64,000 nucleotides of DNA from JAIBCM01 sp041395165 (lineage in GTDB: Bacteria; Verrucomicrobiota; Verrucomicrobiia; JADLBR01; JAIBCM01). The stretch spans positions 55,920 through 119,919 of the forward strand of contig JAWLBA010000004.1 in NCBI GenBank assembly GCA_041395165.1, in the 5' to 3' direction. The position numbers and the translations under genes were made by a program. The notes beneath the pieces are model-generated. The model saw only the letters and a program-made list of their open reading frames with translations, was not told the DNA's origin and ran no database searches. Below are positions 1-9,376 of the stretch, in pieces; positions within the stretch are counted from its first letter, which is position 1, and each line of letters opens with the position of its first letter.

Positions 1-475
1 TCCGTAGGAGTGCTAACAGCTCCCATTTCATCAAATTGAATATATTTTAAATTAATAGAGCCTCCGCCGGAAAAATCGCGCGGCACGGGAAAGTTAAGGG
101 TTTGAGTTGAGCCAAAAAGGATTGTGCATCATTTCGCAACGCTGTGCCTTCCGGTAAAAAATTCCAACGCGACACAGCAACAATATTACTCTTTCCATCA
201 TCGGTTTGTTGATAAATCGCAAAGGAACGGTGACGATATTTTTCCGGGGCAGAAGCATCGGCAAAAACCATATAAACCGGTCGCCCTTGTGAAATCGCCA
301 AAGATCGCGCTTGCGAAAAACCGCTTAATAAAGTCGAGATGGCCCCCTTTTTTCCTGAAACCGTTGTCACACTTTTTAAAGCTGGCAACGAGATAGCGCT
401 TAACAACGCGATAATGGCGATAACAGCCATTAACTCAATCAACGTAAAACCGTGTTGCTGTTTCAGGTTTCTCAT
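1..475 (-). CDS. type II/IV pseudopilin (GspH/FimT-like), frameshifted and cut by the window edge
   Basis: The start shows a prepilin leader and methylation motif: a short basic leader, then GFTLIELMAVIAIIALLSA, the N-terminal hydrophobic helix of type IV pilins and type II secretion pseudopilins. Prepilin peptidase would cut before the F and methylate it. The open frame stops at base 47 with a tail (CRAIFPAEALLI) unlike any pilin. One base added near 86-92 (run GGGAAA) restores a frame reading VPRDFSGGGSINLKYIQFD and on to the window edge, which resembles the C-terminal beta domain of GspH/FimT proteins. I therefore read one gene with a single-base deletion, continuing beyond base 1. It follows the lipoprotein gene on the same strand. 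Which pilus or secretion system it serves cannot be told here. Confidence 0.75.
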
Positions 476-581
476 CTCCTATAAAGATCGCTATTTTTAA
501 CAAAAAGACAAGAAAAATTTTGTATATACTTTGTAAATCGAAAAATAACTACTTTTAGCTAAAGCCTAGCAGCCTAATCAC

Positions 582-1082
582 CTAATAAATATCTTCGTAA
601 TCTCGATGACGCGCATCATTCGAAGGTCGCGAATGAGAGCGATCCCCCGCTGGTGGAATCATAACAACAGGCAAGCGCAAATCGAGAGAACCGTGTTGCC
701 CTAACGATTCATAACGCTCCAACTCGAAAACGTCTAACATCTTATTCATCATGGGTTCATAACCCTTGCGTGCCCAATAACGACCATACAAACGATATTG
801 AAAATTTTGATCCGCTGTGCGGCTACCAAGACTTCGATGCGGCGCCAAACATTTATCCTCTTTCAAAAGAACTAAACGCGCATCATCCCAGGACTGTTCA
901 GGACGCTTAACCCATCCCCAAACCTGTAAATTCGTATAATAAACACGCTGCCCAAGCCAATATTCAGGCGGGTTAGCATTTAACTCAGCCGCAGTAATGT
1001 CCGGCCTATCTGGTGAGTCAGGCACCGTAGCACAACCCACAATAAACAATAACATTCCGAAAATTAAAAAAGTGTTTTTCAT
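582..1082 (-). CDS. small outer-membrane-type lipoprotein of unknown function
   Basis: The 166-residue product begins with a lipoprotein signal peptide: MKNTFLIFGMLLFIVGC, with lipobox IVGC and Cys17 as the likely lipidation site. The residue after Cys is Ala, not Asp, so nothing argues for inner-membrane retention. The mature part is polar, with aromatic residues clustered in residues 40-110 (YWLGQRVYY, WGWVKRPEQSW, YRLYGRYW) and a disordered, charged C-terminus (SHSRPSNDARHRDYEDIY). I recognise no family. It lies between the pseudopilin and the caspase-like gene on the same strand, with gaps of about 106 and 39 bases, so it may be transcribed with them. The call is certain for a lipoprotein and empty for function. 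Confidence 0.7.
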   Translation of the reverse strand: MKNTFLIFGMLLFIVGCATVPDSPDRPDITAAELNANPPEYWLGQRVYYTNLQVWGWVKRPEQSWDDARLVLLKEDKCLAPHRSLGSRTADQNFQYRLYGRYWARKGYEPMMNKMLDVFELERYESLGQHGSLDLRLPVVMIPPAGDRSHSRPSNDARHRDYEDIY

Positions 1083-1121
1083 TTTTCCCTCTACATTTCT
1101 CTGTGTGCTTGGTAGCTAAAA

Positions 1122-1811
1122 TTAATTTGTCCACTTCCCATTTTTACTCGATAAAAATGGCAAAGCTCCAGAAGAATAATCGGTCTTTCCAATCGCTCCA
1201 ACCATCTTCACACCCGTCGTCTCTCGAAACTTTTGAGAATAATATTCGCCCGAATGACAGCCCCAACTTTGAGTCTTCGCGCCTTTCGCAAAAATACCTC
1301 GCTTTAATTGACTCAAATCGCGCGTGTGCAAAAAGACAACAGAACACGCATCAATTTCATTGCTATAATCAAACATCCAATTCGCTTTATTGCTATGTCC
1401 AAAAAAATCCAACGATCGAATCGGTTGTTCATGACGATCTTGCCCTTCATTTAAATAACGAATCAAAATTTCAGTTTCATCAAACCAAATCAATCGCACT
1501 CCCAACTCTTGAGCTTTAGCTTCGACTTGACTCATTAAATCCTGCCCTTCTTCCACAGAGCGCCGTTGATAAGAAGGTCGATAAACCACCCAAGTCAACA
1601 AATCATCAACACCCTTTTCCTGTTGAATTTGTTGCAAACGAATTCCCGCACTTTTAATAAAATTCCCCCAATAAACATCATGCGTCGGATTGCGCTCTCT
1701 TTCCCATTTTCTTAACGCTGGTCCACCACTGACCACAATATATTCATCGGCATAAGCTAAACTTGCACTCAACAACAAACTAAAAAATAAAAATTTAAAA
1801 TGTAATTTCAT
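1122..1811 (-). CDS. secreted protein with a caspase-like His-Cys dyad
   Basis: The 229-residue product has a clear Sec signal peptide (MKLHFKFLFFSLLLSASLAYA, cleavage near residue 21). Two motifs stand out: LDFFGHSNK with His139, after a hydrophobic strand, and SWGCHSGE with Cys185, also after a short hydrophobic run. Strand-His-Gly/Ser followed about 45 residues later by strand-Cys-x-x-Gly is the layout of clan CD cysteine peptidases (caspases, gingipains, CHAT). The family assignment is my inference from this layout, and the protein could equally be an inactive or unrelated fold. No pro-domain or C-terminal sorting domain is seen. The gene follows ispG by 27 bases on the same strand, so it may share the isoprenoid operon transcript, though its function looks unrelated. 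Confidence 0.6.
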   Translation of the reverse strand: MKLHFKFLFFSLLLSASLAYADEYIVVSGGPALRKWERERNPTHDVYWGNFIKSAGIRLQQIQQEKGVDDLLTWVVYRPSYQRRSVEEGQDLMSQVEAKAQELGVRLIWFDETEILIRYLNEGQDRHEQPIRSLDFFGHSNKANWMFDYSNEIDACSVVFLHTRDLSQLKRGIFAKGAKTQSWGCHSGEYYSQKFRETTGVKMVGAIGKTDYSSGALPFLSSKNGKWTN

Positions 1812-1838
1812 AATTCTCTATCGCTACATCTTCTATAA

Positions 1839-3614
1839 TTAAACACTTGCCGTTTCCTGCTTCTCGGTCGGTTCCTGCCATTTGCCATGCTCACGAATCA
1901 GATCCACTAAACGATCCACCGCTTCCACCTCAGGAATATTAAATTTTACCGGCGTTTTTCCAACATAAAGATTAATCTTGCCCGGAGCGCCTCCTACATA
2001 ACCAAAATCCGCGTCAGCCATTTCCCCAGGCCCATTCACAATACAACCCATAATCGCGATTTTCACCCCTTTTAAATGGTCCGTGCGACTTTTAATCCGC
2101 GCCGTCACCGTCTGCAAATTAAACAAAGTGCGTCCACAACTAGGACACGCAACATAATCCGTTTTAAAACTGCGACATCCTGCCGCTTGCAAAATATTAT
2201 AAGCCAAGCGCAAACAAGCCCCCGCGCCCGGCTCGCGTCGCACTAAAATCGCATCCCCAATTCCATCACACAACAACGCACCCAACGTAGTGGATGCAGC
2301 CAATAATGCTTTGACAGGATCCGGCGTTTCTTGAGAAACCTCCAATGTGTCCTTAAGAAGAATAGGATTCGTCGCACCAATTTGATCCAATCTCGCTGCC
2401 AACAAACGAAACGCAGCAATAGCATTCAATCCCACCCCATCCGCCACAGTCACTAATTGGCCATTAGCCGGTTTTTCAAATTCTTCCAAAGGCGAAAGCT
2501 CAGCAATCGCCATTGTTTCATAAATTCCTTCCGGCTTCACATCATCGCCCGGCTTGATCCGCGGCGCTACCTTATCCCAAACTGCTTGCGGCACCACCAC
2601 ACGCACCAACTCCTCGCCTCCAAACCGCATGCCATTCTGCTCGACAACATGCGTCGAACGACGCGCGAAATGAAAAGGATCGCGTTTTTCAACAATATTT
2701 AAATGCATCACATCCGTAGCATTTTTCGACAAAACAGGAATCTGCTCGATCAACGCTTCGCAAACCGGAATTTCATGCGGACTATCCTCCGTCAAACTCA
2801 CGCGAATCGTGTCACCCACACCTTCATGAAGCAACGTGCCAATACCAATCGCACTTTTAATGCGACCATCCTCCCCCTCGCCCGCTTCCGTCACGCCCGT
2901 GTGAATGGGATAATTCCAGTCCGACCCCTCTGCATCCAATTTAGTCACCAATAAACGATAAGCCTCAATCATCACTTTCGGATTTGACGCCTTCATCGAA
3001 AACAAAAAATTATGAAAGTCACACTGACGCGCAATTCGCGCAAATTCCAAAGCGCTTTCCACCATCCCCAATGGCGTGTCACCAAACCGATTCATGATGC
3101 GATCTGATAAAGAACCGTGATTCGTTCCAATTCGCATGGCAATTCCACGACGTTTACACAACTCAACCAATGGCCGAAACGCCCCTTCCAATCTTCCTAC
3201 CTCCTCAGCATAAGCTTCATCGGTGTATTCTTTGACCACAAATTTTTTCTTATCAATAAAATTACCCGGATTAATCCTCACCTTTTCCACCCATTGCGCC
3301 GCCTCCATAGCAGCTTCCGGTTTAAAATGAATATCCGCCACCAATGGAACCGTAACACCACGTCGATTCAATTCTTCACGAATATTCTTTAAATTCGCCG
3401 CATCTTTAACTGTCGGCGCAGTAATACGAACCATTTGACATCCTACCTTTACCAAATCCAATGTCTGCTGCACACATGCGTTTGTGTCCATCGTGTCACA
3501 CGTCAACATGGACTGACGCACGATAGGATTAACACCTCCAATTCGCACCTGACCAACCGTAATTTCTCGAGTTTTGCGACGTCGATAAAAAAAAGCTGGT
3601 TGAGGATAATTCAT
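1839..3614 (-). CDS. ispG: (E)-4-hydroxy-3-methylbut-2-enyl-diphosphate synthase, long form
   Basis: IspG (GcpE) converts methylerythritol cyclodiphosphate to HMBPP, the sixth step of the non-mevalonate isoprenoid pathway, using a [4Fe-4S] cluster. The N-terminal TIM barrel is plain (RKTREITVGQVRIGG, MVRITAPTVKDAANLKNI, MRIGTNHGSLSDRI). The C-terminal cluster domain carries ACPSCGRTLFNLQ and MGCIVNGPGEMADADFGYVG, with cluster cysteines in CPSCG and GCIVNGPGE. At 591 residues it is the long type known from Chlamydiae, Bacteroidetes and plants, with an extra domain between barrel and cluster domain. The usual proteobacterial form has about 370 residues. It sits 14 bases downstream of rseP in one minus-strand operon with dxr. 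Confidence 0.97.
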   Translation of the reverse strand: MNYPQPAFFYRRRKTREITVGQVRIGGVNPIVRQSMLTCDTMDTNACVQQTLDLVKVGCQMVRITAPTVKDAANLKNIREELNRRGVTVPLVADIHFKPEAAMEAAQWVEKVRINPGNFIDKKKFVVKEYTDEAYAEEVGRLEGAFRPLVELCKRRGIAMRIGTNHGSLSDRIMNRFGDTPLGMVESALEFARIARQCDFHNFLFSMKASNPKVMIEAYRLLVTKLDAEGSDWNYPIHTGVTEAGEGEDGRIKSAIGIGTLLHEGVGDTIRVSLTEDSPHEIPVCEALIEQIPVLSKNATDVMHLNIVEKRDPFHFARRSTHVVEQNGMRFGGEELVRVVVPQAVWDKVAPRIKPGDDVKPEGIYETMAIAELSPLEEFEKPANGQLVTVADGVGLNAIAAFRLLAARLDQIGATNPILLKDTLEVSQETPDPVKALLAASTTLGALLCDGIGDAILVRREPGAGACLRLAYNILQAAGCRSFKTDYVACPSCGRTLFNLQTVTARIKSRTDHLKGVKIAIMGCIVNGPGEMADADFGYVGGAPGKINLYVGKTPVKFNIPEVEAVDRLVDLIREHGKWQEPTEKQETASV

Positions 3615-3628
3615 AATGAATGCCTATT

Positions 3629-5071
3629 TTATTTATGGATTGGTAGGTTCAGGTTCTGCAACAAATTCAATCTTTTCCTGCTTTTTAGCTTCTTCACCTG
3701 CCTTTTCAATTCTGAAAACATTTTTAAACCACGTGTGGCATCAAAAAATGTCACATACAACATGAAAGAAATTAAAATGATCGCGAAAGCCGATTGCAAA
3801 GCCGAAACCAAGCGCGCCGGCAGTGGTCGACGAATCACACCCTCGATCGCTGACAACAAAATATGCCCCCCATCCACAACAGGAATAGGCAATAAATTCA
3901 CAATAGCCAAATTGATATTAAGCACCACACTAAACCATAACACCAAACGAATATCCTCACGCAACAACATCAAATACATCATCAAAATACCCAATGGCCC
4001 ACTCATATGCTTAATCTTAATATCAGAATTAGGATCGGTAATCGCACCCATCGTTTTTTTCACTGAAATCAAACTATCCAAAACCAATTGAATGGGCGAC
4101 GGGTGCACAATCGTCAACAAATCCTGTTTCCAACTTATCCCCACAAACGGCTCTGTAGCACCTTGAGGAATCTGCGGTGTAAAAACACCATTGTACTCCT
4201 TTCCCTCTCGTAAATAACTAAAGCTTAAAGGCTGATTATTATTTTTCACCACCACATCACTAAACAGGATGGGATGATAAACTTTCTTACCATCAATACG
4301 GATAATTTCATCCCCCACACGTAATCCTGACATAGCTGCAGGCGAATTTTCCAATACCTCTCCCACAACCAATCGAACTGCGGGCATAATACCAACCCGG
4401 CGAATTCCAACTGCATCATCTTTTGTAGGCTGAATCAAAGTCGTAACCAATTCCGACACTCCATTAGGTAAAACACGTTCCACATCAAATTGAATCTTGG
4501 ATCGACGACTAAATGCAATCGCTTCAACAACACTATTCGGCGTCACTGCATAATCAGTAACTGGCTTATTATCAATTGCTAAAATCTTATCACCCGGCTC
4601 CAAAGGAATCTCTGCTTTAGCCGCGGGCATATTCGGCTCCACATAACCAATCACCGTCGTCATTCTCGACTCTTGAATCGGTCTTCCTACCCCACCAACA
4701 ATCACCGCCAAAAAAACTCCAAATAACGCGCTAAATAAAGGTCCCCCTAAAGCTGCCCAAATTTTATCTATCGGCTTAGCTACCGGTAACTCTTCCTTAT
4801 CTAATTTACTTTCCCCCTCCAACATCTCCATCGGAGCCATCTGTGGCAGTGAGACATAACCTCCAAAAGGAATTGCACAAATGCACCAATCCACACCTTT
4901 AATTTTCTTTTTCCATATGGGAGGACCAAACCCAACCGCAAACCGCTCCACCACCATGCCTCGAGCCAAAGCAAATAAAAAATGGCCTAACTCATGAACA
5001 AAAATCGTAAGCCCGAACAGCAAAAAAACTGCAATAATAATACCGAGCCACACTAAAACTTCCCACATCAT
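3629..5071 (-). CDS. rseP: RIP metalloprotease RseP/MmpA (site-2 protease family), C-terminus frameshifted
   Basis: Intramembrane zinc protease of the site-2 family. The first transmembrane helix holds the zinc motif HELGH at residues 26-30. A periplasmic region with two PDZ domains follows (GYVEPNMPAAKAEIPLEPGD and VLENSPAAMSGLRVGDEI), then the third zinc ligand in NLLPIPVVDGGH and a last membrane helix. It would cut anti-sigma factors or signal-peptide remnants in the membrane. The open frame ends in a basic tail (RQVKKLKSRKRLNLLQ). Adding one T to the run at 3721-3725 gives an acidic tail ending EPEPTNP with a stop at 3633, which fits better. I infer a homopolymer error or slippage there. 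It lies 4 bases after dxr, as in chlamydial genomes. Confidence 0.95.
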   Translation of the reverse strand: MMWEVLVWLGIIIAVFLLFGLTIFVHELGHFLFALARGMVVERFAVGFGPPIWKKKIKGVDWCICAIPFGGYVSLPQMAPMEMLEGESKLDKEELPVAKPIDKIWAALGGPLFSALFGVFLAVIVGGVGRPIQESRMTTVIGYVEPNMPAAKAEIPLEPGDKILAIDNKPVTDYAVTPNSVVEAIAFSRRSKIQFDVERVLPNGVSELVTTLIQPTKDDAVGIRRVGIMPAVRLVVGEVLENSPAAMSGLRVGDEIIRIDGKKVYHPILFSDVVVKNNNQPLSFSYLREGKEYNGVFTPQIPQGATEPFVGISWKQDLLTIVHPSPIQLVLDSLISVKKTMGAITDPNSDIKIKHMSGPLGILMMYLMLLREDIRLVLWFSVVLNINLAIVNLLPIPVVDGGHILLSAIEGVIRRPLPARLVSALQSAFAIILISFMLYVTFFDATRGLKMFSELKRQVKKLKSRKRLNLLQNLNLPIHK

Positions 5072-5075
5072 AAAT

Positions 5076-6233
5076 TTATTTTACCTCTTTCAAAACTTCT
5101 TTCGCTATTCTTCGCGCTTCCTGATCTCCTTGCAATATAGCCTCTAAATCGGGCGAAGCAACCTCCTTATGCCTTTCCATTACCTTTTCTACTACTTCCC
5201 AAATTCCTGGAAGCGATAACCGTTCTTCCAAAAAATGTTGGACGGCTACTTCATTGGCCGCATTCAAAACAGCGGGCATCGTCCCTCCCTTGGCATCTGC
5301 CTCTCTAGCTAAACGCAAAGCCGGAAACCGTTTTTCATCCGGTGTTTCAAATGTTAAAGCCCTGACCTTGGCAAAATCCAAAGGCATCAAACTATTTTTC
5401 AAACGCTCCGGATAAGTCACCGCATATTGAATCGGGAAGCACATGTCTGAATAACTTAACTGCGCCAAAATAGAGCAATCCACAAACTCCACCATCGAAT
5501 GAATAATGCTTTGCGGATGCACCACCACATCCACCTTTTCCATTGGCAAATCAAACAACCAACGCGCTTCAATCATTTCTAGTCCCTTATTAAATAAAGT
5601 GGCCGAATCAATCGTAATTTTTTGTCCCATCACCCAAGTCGGATGTTTCAACGCTTGCGCTTTCGTCAACATCGGAAAATGCTCCAAAGGCGTCTCTAAA
5701 AAAGGCCCACCCGAAGCAGTTAAAATAATGCGTCGCACCTCTTCCACTTTACGACCTTCCACGCATTGAAAAATAGCATTATGCTCAGAATCCACTGGCA
5801 ACACTTTTACCCCTTTTGCTTTCGCCAATGGCATCACCACCTGCCCCGCCATCACCAAAATTTCTTTACTCGCCACCGCAATATCCTTACCCGCACGAAC
5901 TGCCGCTAAAGCAGGTTTTAATCCTCCTGTGCCCACAATTGCCACAATCACCAAATTCGCCTCTGCCAATTCGGCTAATTGAATCAACCCTTCTTCGCCC
6001 CAAACTACTTTTATCCCATTCGGCACACAATTTTCCAACCATTGCGCATCCTCTTGACTCATCACACTGATTAACGCAGGACAAAACTCCTGAGCTTGCT
6101 TTAATAACAACTCACGATTCTTCCCACCTGCCAACCCGATCACCTTCATGCGATGAGGAATATCACGAGCCACTTTTAATGAACTCGTGCCAATGGAACC
6201 CGTAGAACCTAAAATAACAACTTTCTTTTGCAT
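5076..6233 (-). CDS. dxr: 1-deoxy-D-xylulose-5-phosphate reductoisomerase
   Basis: Dxr makes methylerythritol 4-phosphate from DXP with NADPH, the committed step of the MEP isoprenoid pathway. The start shows the nucleotide-binding signature VVILGSTGSIGTSSL. The metal and substrate region is intact: VDSEHNAIFQC, LTASGGPF, HPTWVMGQKITIDSATLFNKGLE and VHPQSIIHSMVEF. At 385 residues it has normal length. It is the third gene of uppS-cdsA-dxr-rseP-ispG. Having two MEP enzymes beside undecaprenyl diphosphate synthase ties isoprenoid supply to cell wall lipid carrier production. Confidence 0.98.
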   Translation of the reverse strand: MQKKVVILGSTGSIGTSSLKVARDIPHRMKVIGLAGGKNRELLLKQAQEFCPALISVMSQEDAQWLENCVPNGIKVVWGEEGLIQLAELAEANLVIVAIVGTGGLKPALAAVRAGKDIAVASKEILVMAGQVVMPLAKAKGVKVLPVDSEHNAIFQCVEGRKVEEVRRIILTASGGPFLETPLEHFPMLTKAQALKHPTWVMGQKITIDSATLFNKGLEMIEARWLFDLPMEKVDVVVHPQSIIHSMVEFVDCSILAQLSYSDMCFPIQYAVTYPERLKNSLMPLDFAKVRALTFETPDEKRFPALRLAREADAKGGTMPAVLNAANEVAVQHFLEERLSLPGIWEVVEKVMERHKEVASPDLEAILQGDQEARRIAKEVLKEVK

Positions 6234-6252
6234 CCGCTAAACTCCAGCCATA

Positions 6253-7110
6253 CTAAAGCGTTGCCCGTAATTGTAAAAATAAATACAACACCGGCGCAGT
6301 AAATAAAACGCTATCGATTAAATCCAACGCTCCGCCAATTCCCGGAATAAATCCGCCTGAATCCTTCACCTGCGTGTCACGTTTCATCACCGACTCCGCT
6401 AAATCACCCACCACACTCACCAGGGAAATAATTAAACCTAACCCAATTGCCCACTCCTTAGGAATCAACGCCAAACGCTCAGGGAATCCAACAATCAAAC
6501 CATAACTCGCGCCCACCGCACACAAAACTCCAACTATAAAACCCTCCCAAGTTTTTTTCGGACTGACTTCTGGCAACAATTTATGGCGACCAAACAAACT
6601 TCCCCCCACATAAGCGCCAATATCTGTCATCTTTGTTACCAGTAATAAATACAGCAAAAGAAATGATTCTCGACCTGTCTCAGGAAAGTAAACCAAACGC
6701 GTCACAAAATTAAAAAGCCAAACCACATAAAAAATGCCGAAAAAAGTTACCGCCACCGTCAACACAGGCGTGGTTTGCGAGCGATCGAAAACCTGTCGCG
6801 ACAAAATGCCCAGTAAAAAAATTAATAAACAAATGAGTTCGAAAAGCGCTTGCGATAAAAAAGTCACGCGCCCACTTAAAATCAACCAACTGCCTATTAA
6901 AAAAAAGAGTCCGCTAACTATTCCAGTCTTACGAAAACTGCGAATGCCTTTATTGCGCAAAGCATAAAAAAATTCTCCTAAAGCAATTGTGCCAATCGCC
7001 GGAATTAATAATCCAAATCCCCAATCCCAATCAAAAATAATGACCCCTAAAATAAGTCCCCACAAAAGCAACGTAGAAAAAGCGCGTCTTAAAAAATTAG
7101 ACTTTGCCAT
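6253..7110 (-). CDS. cdsA: phosphatidate cytidylyltransferase
   Basis: CdsA makes CDP-diacylglycerol from phosphatidate and CTP, the branch point for phospholipids. The 285-residue product has about eight hydrophobic helices. The family signature near the C-terminus is present: SVVGDLAESVMKRDTQVKDSGGFIPGIGGALDLIDS, which holds the conserved KD.G..PGHGG-like block (here PGIGG, so the His is Ile) and the metal-binding Asp of D..DS. Upstream, the segment GRHKLLPEVSPKKTWEG also matches the family. It overlaps the 3' end of uppS by 14 bases, so the two are translationally coupled, and dxr follows after 19 bases. Confidence 0.95.
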   Translation of the reverse strand: MAKSNFLRRAFSTLLLWGLILGVIIFDWDWGFGLLIPAIGTIALGEFFYALRNKGIRSFRKTGIVSGLFFLIGSWLILSGRVTFLSQALFELICLLIFLLGILSRQVFDRSQTTPVLTVAVTFFGIFYVVWLFNFVTRLVYFPETGRESFLLLYLLLVTKMTDIGAYVGGSLFGRHKLLPEVSPKKTWEGFIVGVLCAVGASYGLIVGFPERLALIPKEWAIGLGLIISLVSVVGDLAESVMKRDTQVKDSGGFIPGIGGALDLIDSVLFTAPVLYLFLQLRATL

Positions 7111-7825
7111 AACGTCTTTGTCGGTTTGAAAAATCTTTCAACGCTTCCAAAAATTGTATCTTCCGAAAATCGGGCCATAAAGTTGATGTTACATATAACT
7201 CAGTATACGATAACTGCCATAACAAAAAATTACTCAGACGCATTTCGCCACTGGTGCGAATCAATAAATCCGGTTCAGGATAATAACGCGTGTAAAGATG
7301 GTGACTAATGACCGTTTCATCAATTTGCGCCCAATCCAAATGCCCACTTTGCACTTCTCGCACAATCGATCGCACCGCTTCCACAAGCTCGACACGACCA
7401 CTATAACTCAGCGCCAAAATCAACGTTAACCCTGTGTTTCGACTCGTAGCAAGAATCGTGCGATGCAACTCCTCTTGTACATCTTTTGGCAAATCTGTTA
7501 AACGCCCAATCGCTTGTAACTTGACATTATTCGTTTGCAACTCTGCCAATTCATCACGCAAAAACCGTTTTAAAAATTCCATGAGAAGTTTGACTTCTGT
7601 TTTGGGTCGTAACCAATTTTCAACCGAAAACGCATAAAGCGTTAGATATTCCACGCCCACTTCACCCGCTGCACGAACCACCGCACGAACCGATTCCACC
7701 CCCTGGCGATGCCCTTGAATACGCGGCAATCCTCTCTTCTTGGCCCAACGCCCGTTGCCATCCATGATAATAGCCACGTGACGAGGAATCCGTTTTAAGT
7801 CATTATCATCAACCCCTTTTTTCAT
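7097..7825 (-). CDS. uppS: isoprenyl (undecaprenyl) diphosphate synthase
   Basis: A cis-prenyltransferase that extends FPP with isopentenyl units to the C55 carrier lipid for peptidoglycan and O-antigen. Signatures are intact: HVAIIMDGNGRWAKKRG with the catalytic Asp, IQGHRQGVESVRAVV, YLTLYAFSVENW, and near the end LLIRTSGEMRLSNFLLWQLSYTELY with WPDF. Length (242 residues) is normal. It is the first gene of the lipid operon. The 128 bases between it and divergent lysS must hold promoters for both, but I see no convincing -35/-10 pair there for either. Confidence 0.97.
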   Translation of the reverse strand: MKKGVDDNDLKRIPRHVAIIMDGNGRWAKKRGLPRIQGHRQGVESVRAVVRAAGEVGVEYLTLYAFSVENWLRPKTEVKLLMEFLKRFLRDELAELQTNNVKLQAIGRLTDLPKDVQEELHRTILATSRNTGLTLILALSYSGRVELVEAVRSIVREVQSGHLDWAQIDETVISHHLYTRYYPEPDLLIRTSGEMRLSNFLLWQLSYTELYVTSTLWPDFRKIQFLEALKDFSNRQRRYGKV

Positions 7826-7953
7826 GACATCTCTACCTCTAGGCAGCTTCTGGAAGGGAACAAGACAATTTCATAATCATCTTCCATCCAAAAGATTAAT
7901 TTTTGATTAAAGGACATTGACGAGTTTCTTGCTTTGCGTTTCACTCACCACCC

Positions 7954-9363
7954 ATGACAACTCATTCTTTGCTGGAACAGCGACTAGCCAAGCTCAAAGC
8001 TTTGGAACAATTGGGTGTTTCCCCTTTTGGCCAATCTTTTCCTGACACCATTTCCGCACAAGAATGTAAAACCCATTTTCTAGAAGGGAAAAAAGTAAAA
8101 ATAGCCGGCCGCCTAATGACGCGACGCGATATGGGCAAAAGTCAATTTGCCCACTTACAAGACAGCTCGGGTCGCATTCAAATTTATTTGCAAAAGAATA
8201 GTTTAGGCGAAACACCATGGGAACAATTTCAACTCCTTGATCTAGGCGATATTCTTGGCGTGGAAGGCACGCTATTTACCACCAAAACCGGCGAACAATC
8301 CTTAAAAGTTGAACAATTTCAACTCCTCACAAAAGCCCTTCGCCCTTTGCCCGAAAAATGGCATGGCCTCACGGATGTCGAACAACGTTATCGGCAACGT
8401 TATCTCGATCTTTTGACCAATGAAGAAGCCCGCAACATTTTTCAACAACGCATTCGTCTCGTGCGCCAAATCCGTCGTTTTTTTGATGAACGAAATTTCT
8501 TAGAAGTTGAAACCCCAATGATGCAAACCATAGCGGGCGGCGCGGCTGCACAACCTTTTGTCACGCATCATAATGCTCTCGACCTTGATCTTTATTTACG
8601 CATTGCACCCGAGCTTTATCTCAAACAATTGTTGGTTGGTGGCTTTGAAAAAATTTATGAAATCAATCGTAACTTTCGCAATGAAGGCATTTCACGCAAA
8701 CATAATCCCGAATTCACCATGTTAGAAGCCTATTGGGCTTATGCCAACTTTGAAATGATGGCTAACCTAGTCGAAGAATTAATTTGTCATCTGGCGCAAA
8801 TCATCAACTATGACGGACCCATCCAATGGAACCGACCTTGGCCTCGCAAAACTTATCACGATGCGGTTTGCGAAGTTGCCGGCAACGATTGGTTTGCCTT
8901 GAGCACCGAACAACGCAAAAACAAAGCGAAAGAATTAGGCGTTGAAATTATTCCCGGATTAGAAGACTTTGAAGTCACCAACCAAATTTTCGAAAAATTG
9001 GTAGAAGCCAAAACAATCAATCCGGTTTTTTATACCCATCTACCTAAAGAATTAGTGCCTCTAGCAAAGCAAAATCAGCAAAATGCTTCGCTAGTTGATG
9101 TGTTTGAATTGGTAATCAACGGACAAGAAATTGCCCCAGGTTACAGCGAATTAAATGATCCTCTCGTGCAACGCGAACGTTTGATGCATCAAGCCGGCGA
9201 AGAAAAACAAAACATCGACGAAGCTTTTCTCACCGCATTAGAACATGGCATGCCACCCGCAGGCGGCATTGGCATTGGCATCGATCGACTTGTCGCCACC
9301 CTAACTGGCGCCGATAGCTTACGCGAAGTCATTCTATTTCCCTTGCTTCGCCCTCATTCTTGA
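7954..9363 (+). CDS. lysS: lysyl-tRNA synthetase, class II
   Basis: Charges tRNA-Lys. An N-terminal OB-fold anticodon-binding domain (KVKIAGRLMTRRDMGKSQFAHLQD, about residues 45-130) precedes the class II core. Motif 2 is NRNFRNEGISRKHNPEFTMLEAYWAYA. Motif 3 is GGIGIGIDRLVATLTGADSLREVILFPLLRP at the very end. At 469 residues it is slightly shorter than the common 490-505. Two places that normally carry Arg have Gln: GGAAAQPF (usually GGAAARPF) and YLKQLLVGG (usually YLKRLVVGG). The catalytic motif 2 Arg is kept, so the enzyme is probably active. The gene is divergent from uppS and the hydrolase gene follows after 13 bases. Confidence 0.97.
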   Translation: MTTHSLLEQRLAKLKALEQLGVSPFGQSFPDTISAQECKTHFLEGKKVKIAGRLMTRRDMGKSQFAHLQDSSGRIQIYLQKNSLGETPWEQFQLLDLGDILGVEGTLFTTKTGEQSLKVEQFQLLTKALRPLPEKWHGLTDVEQRYRQRYLDLLTNEEARNIFQQRIRLVRQIRRFFDERNFLEVETPMMQTIAGGAAAQPFVTHHNALDLDLYLRIAPELYLKQLLVGGFEKIYEINRNFRNEGISRKHNPEFTMLEAYWAYANFEMMANLVEELICHLAQIINYDGPIQWNRPWPRKTYHDAVCEVAGNDWFALSTEQRKNKAKELGVEIIPGLEDFEVTNQIFEKLVEAKTINPVFYTHLPKELVPLAKQNQQNASLVDVFELVINGQEIAPGYSELNDPLVQRERLMHQAGEEKQNIDEAFLTALEHGMPPAGGIGIGIDRLVATLTGADSLREVILFPLLRPHS

Positions 9364-9376
9364 ACATAATATAATT

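Noticed and set aside
1103..1519. Plus-strand open frame of 138 codons opposite the caspase-like gene
   Set aside because: No signal, family or ribosome site; it is the shadow of the minus-strand gene.
3629..3760. Programmed ribosomal frameshift at the end of rseP
   Set aside because: No slippery heptamer with structure was convincing, and equal faults occur at other homopolymers.
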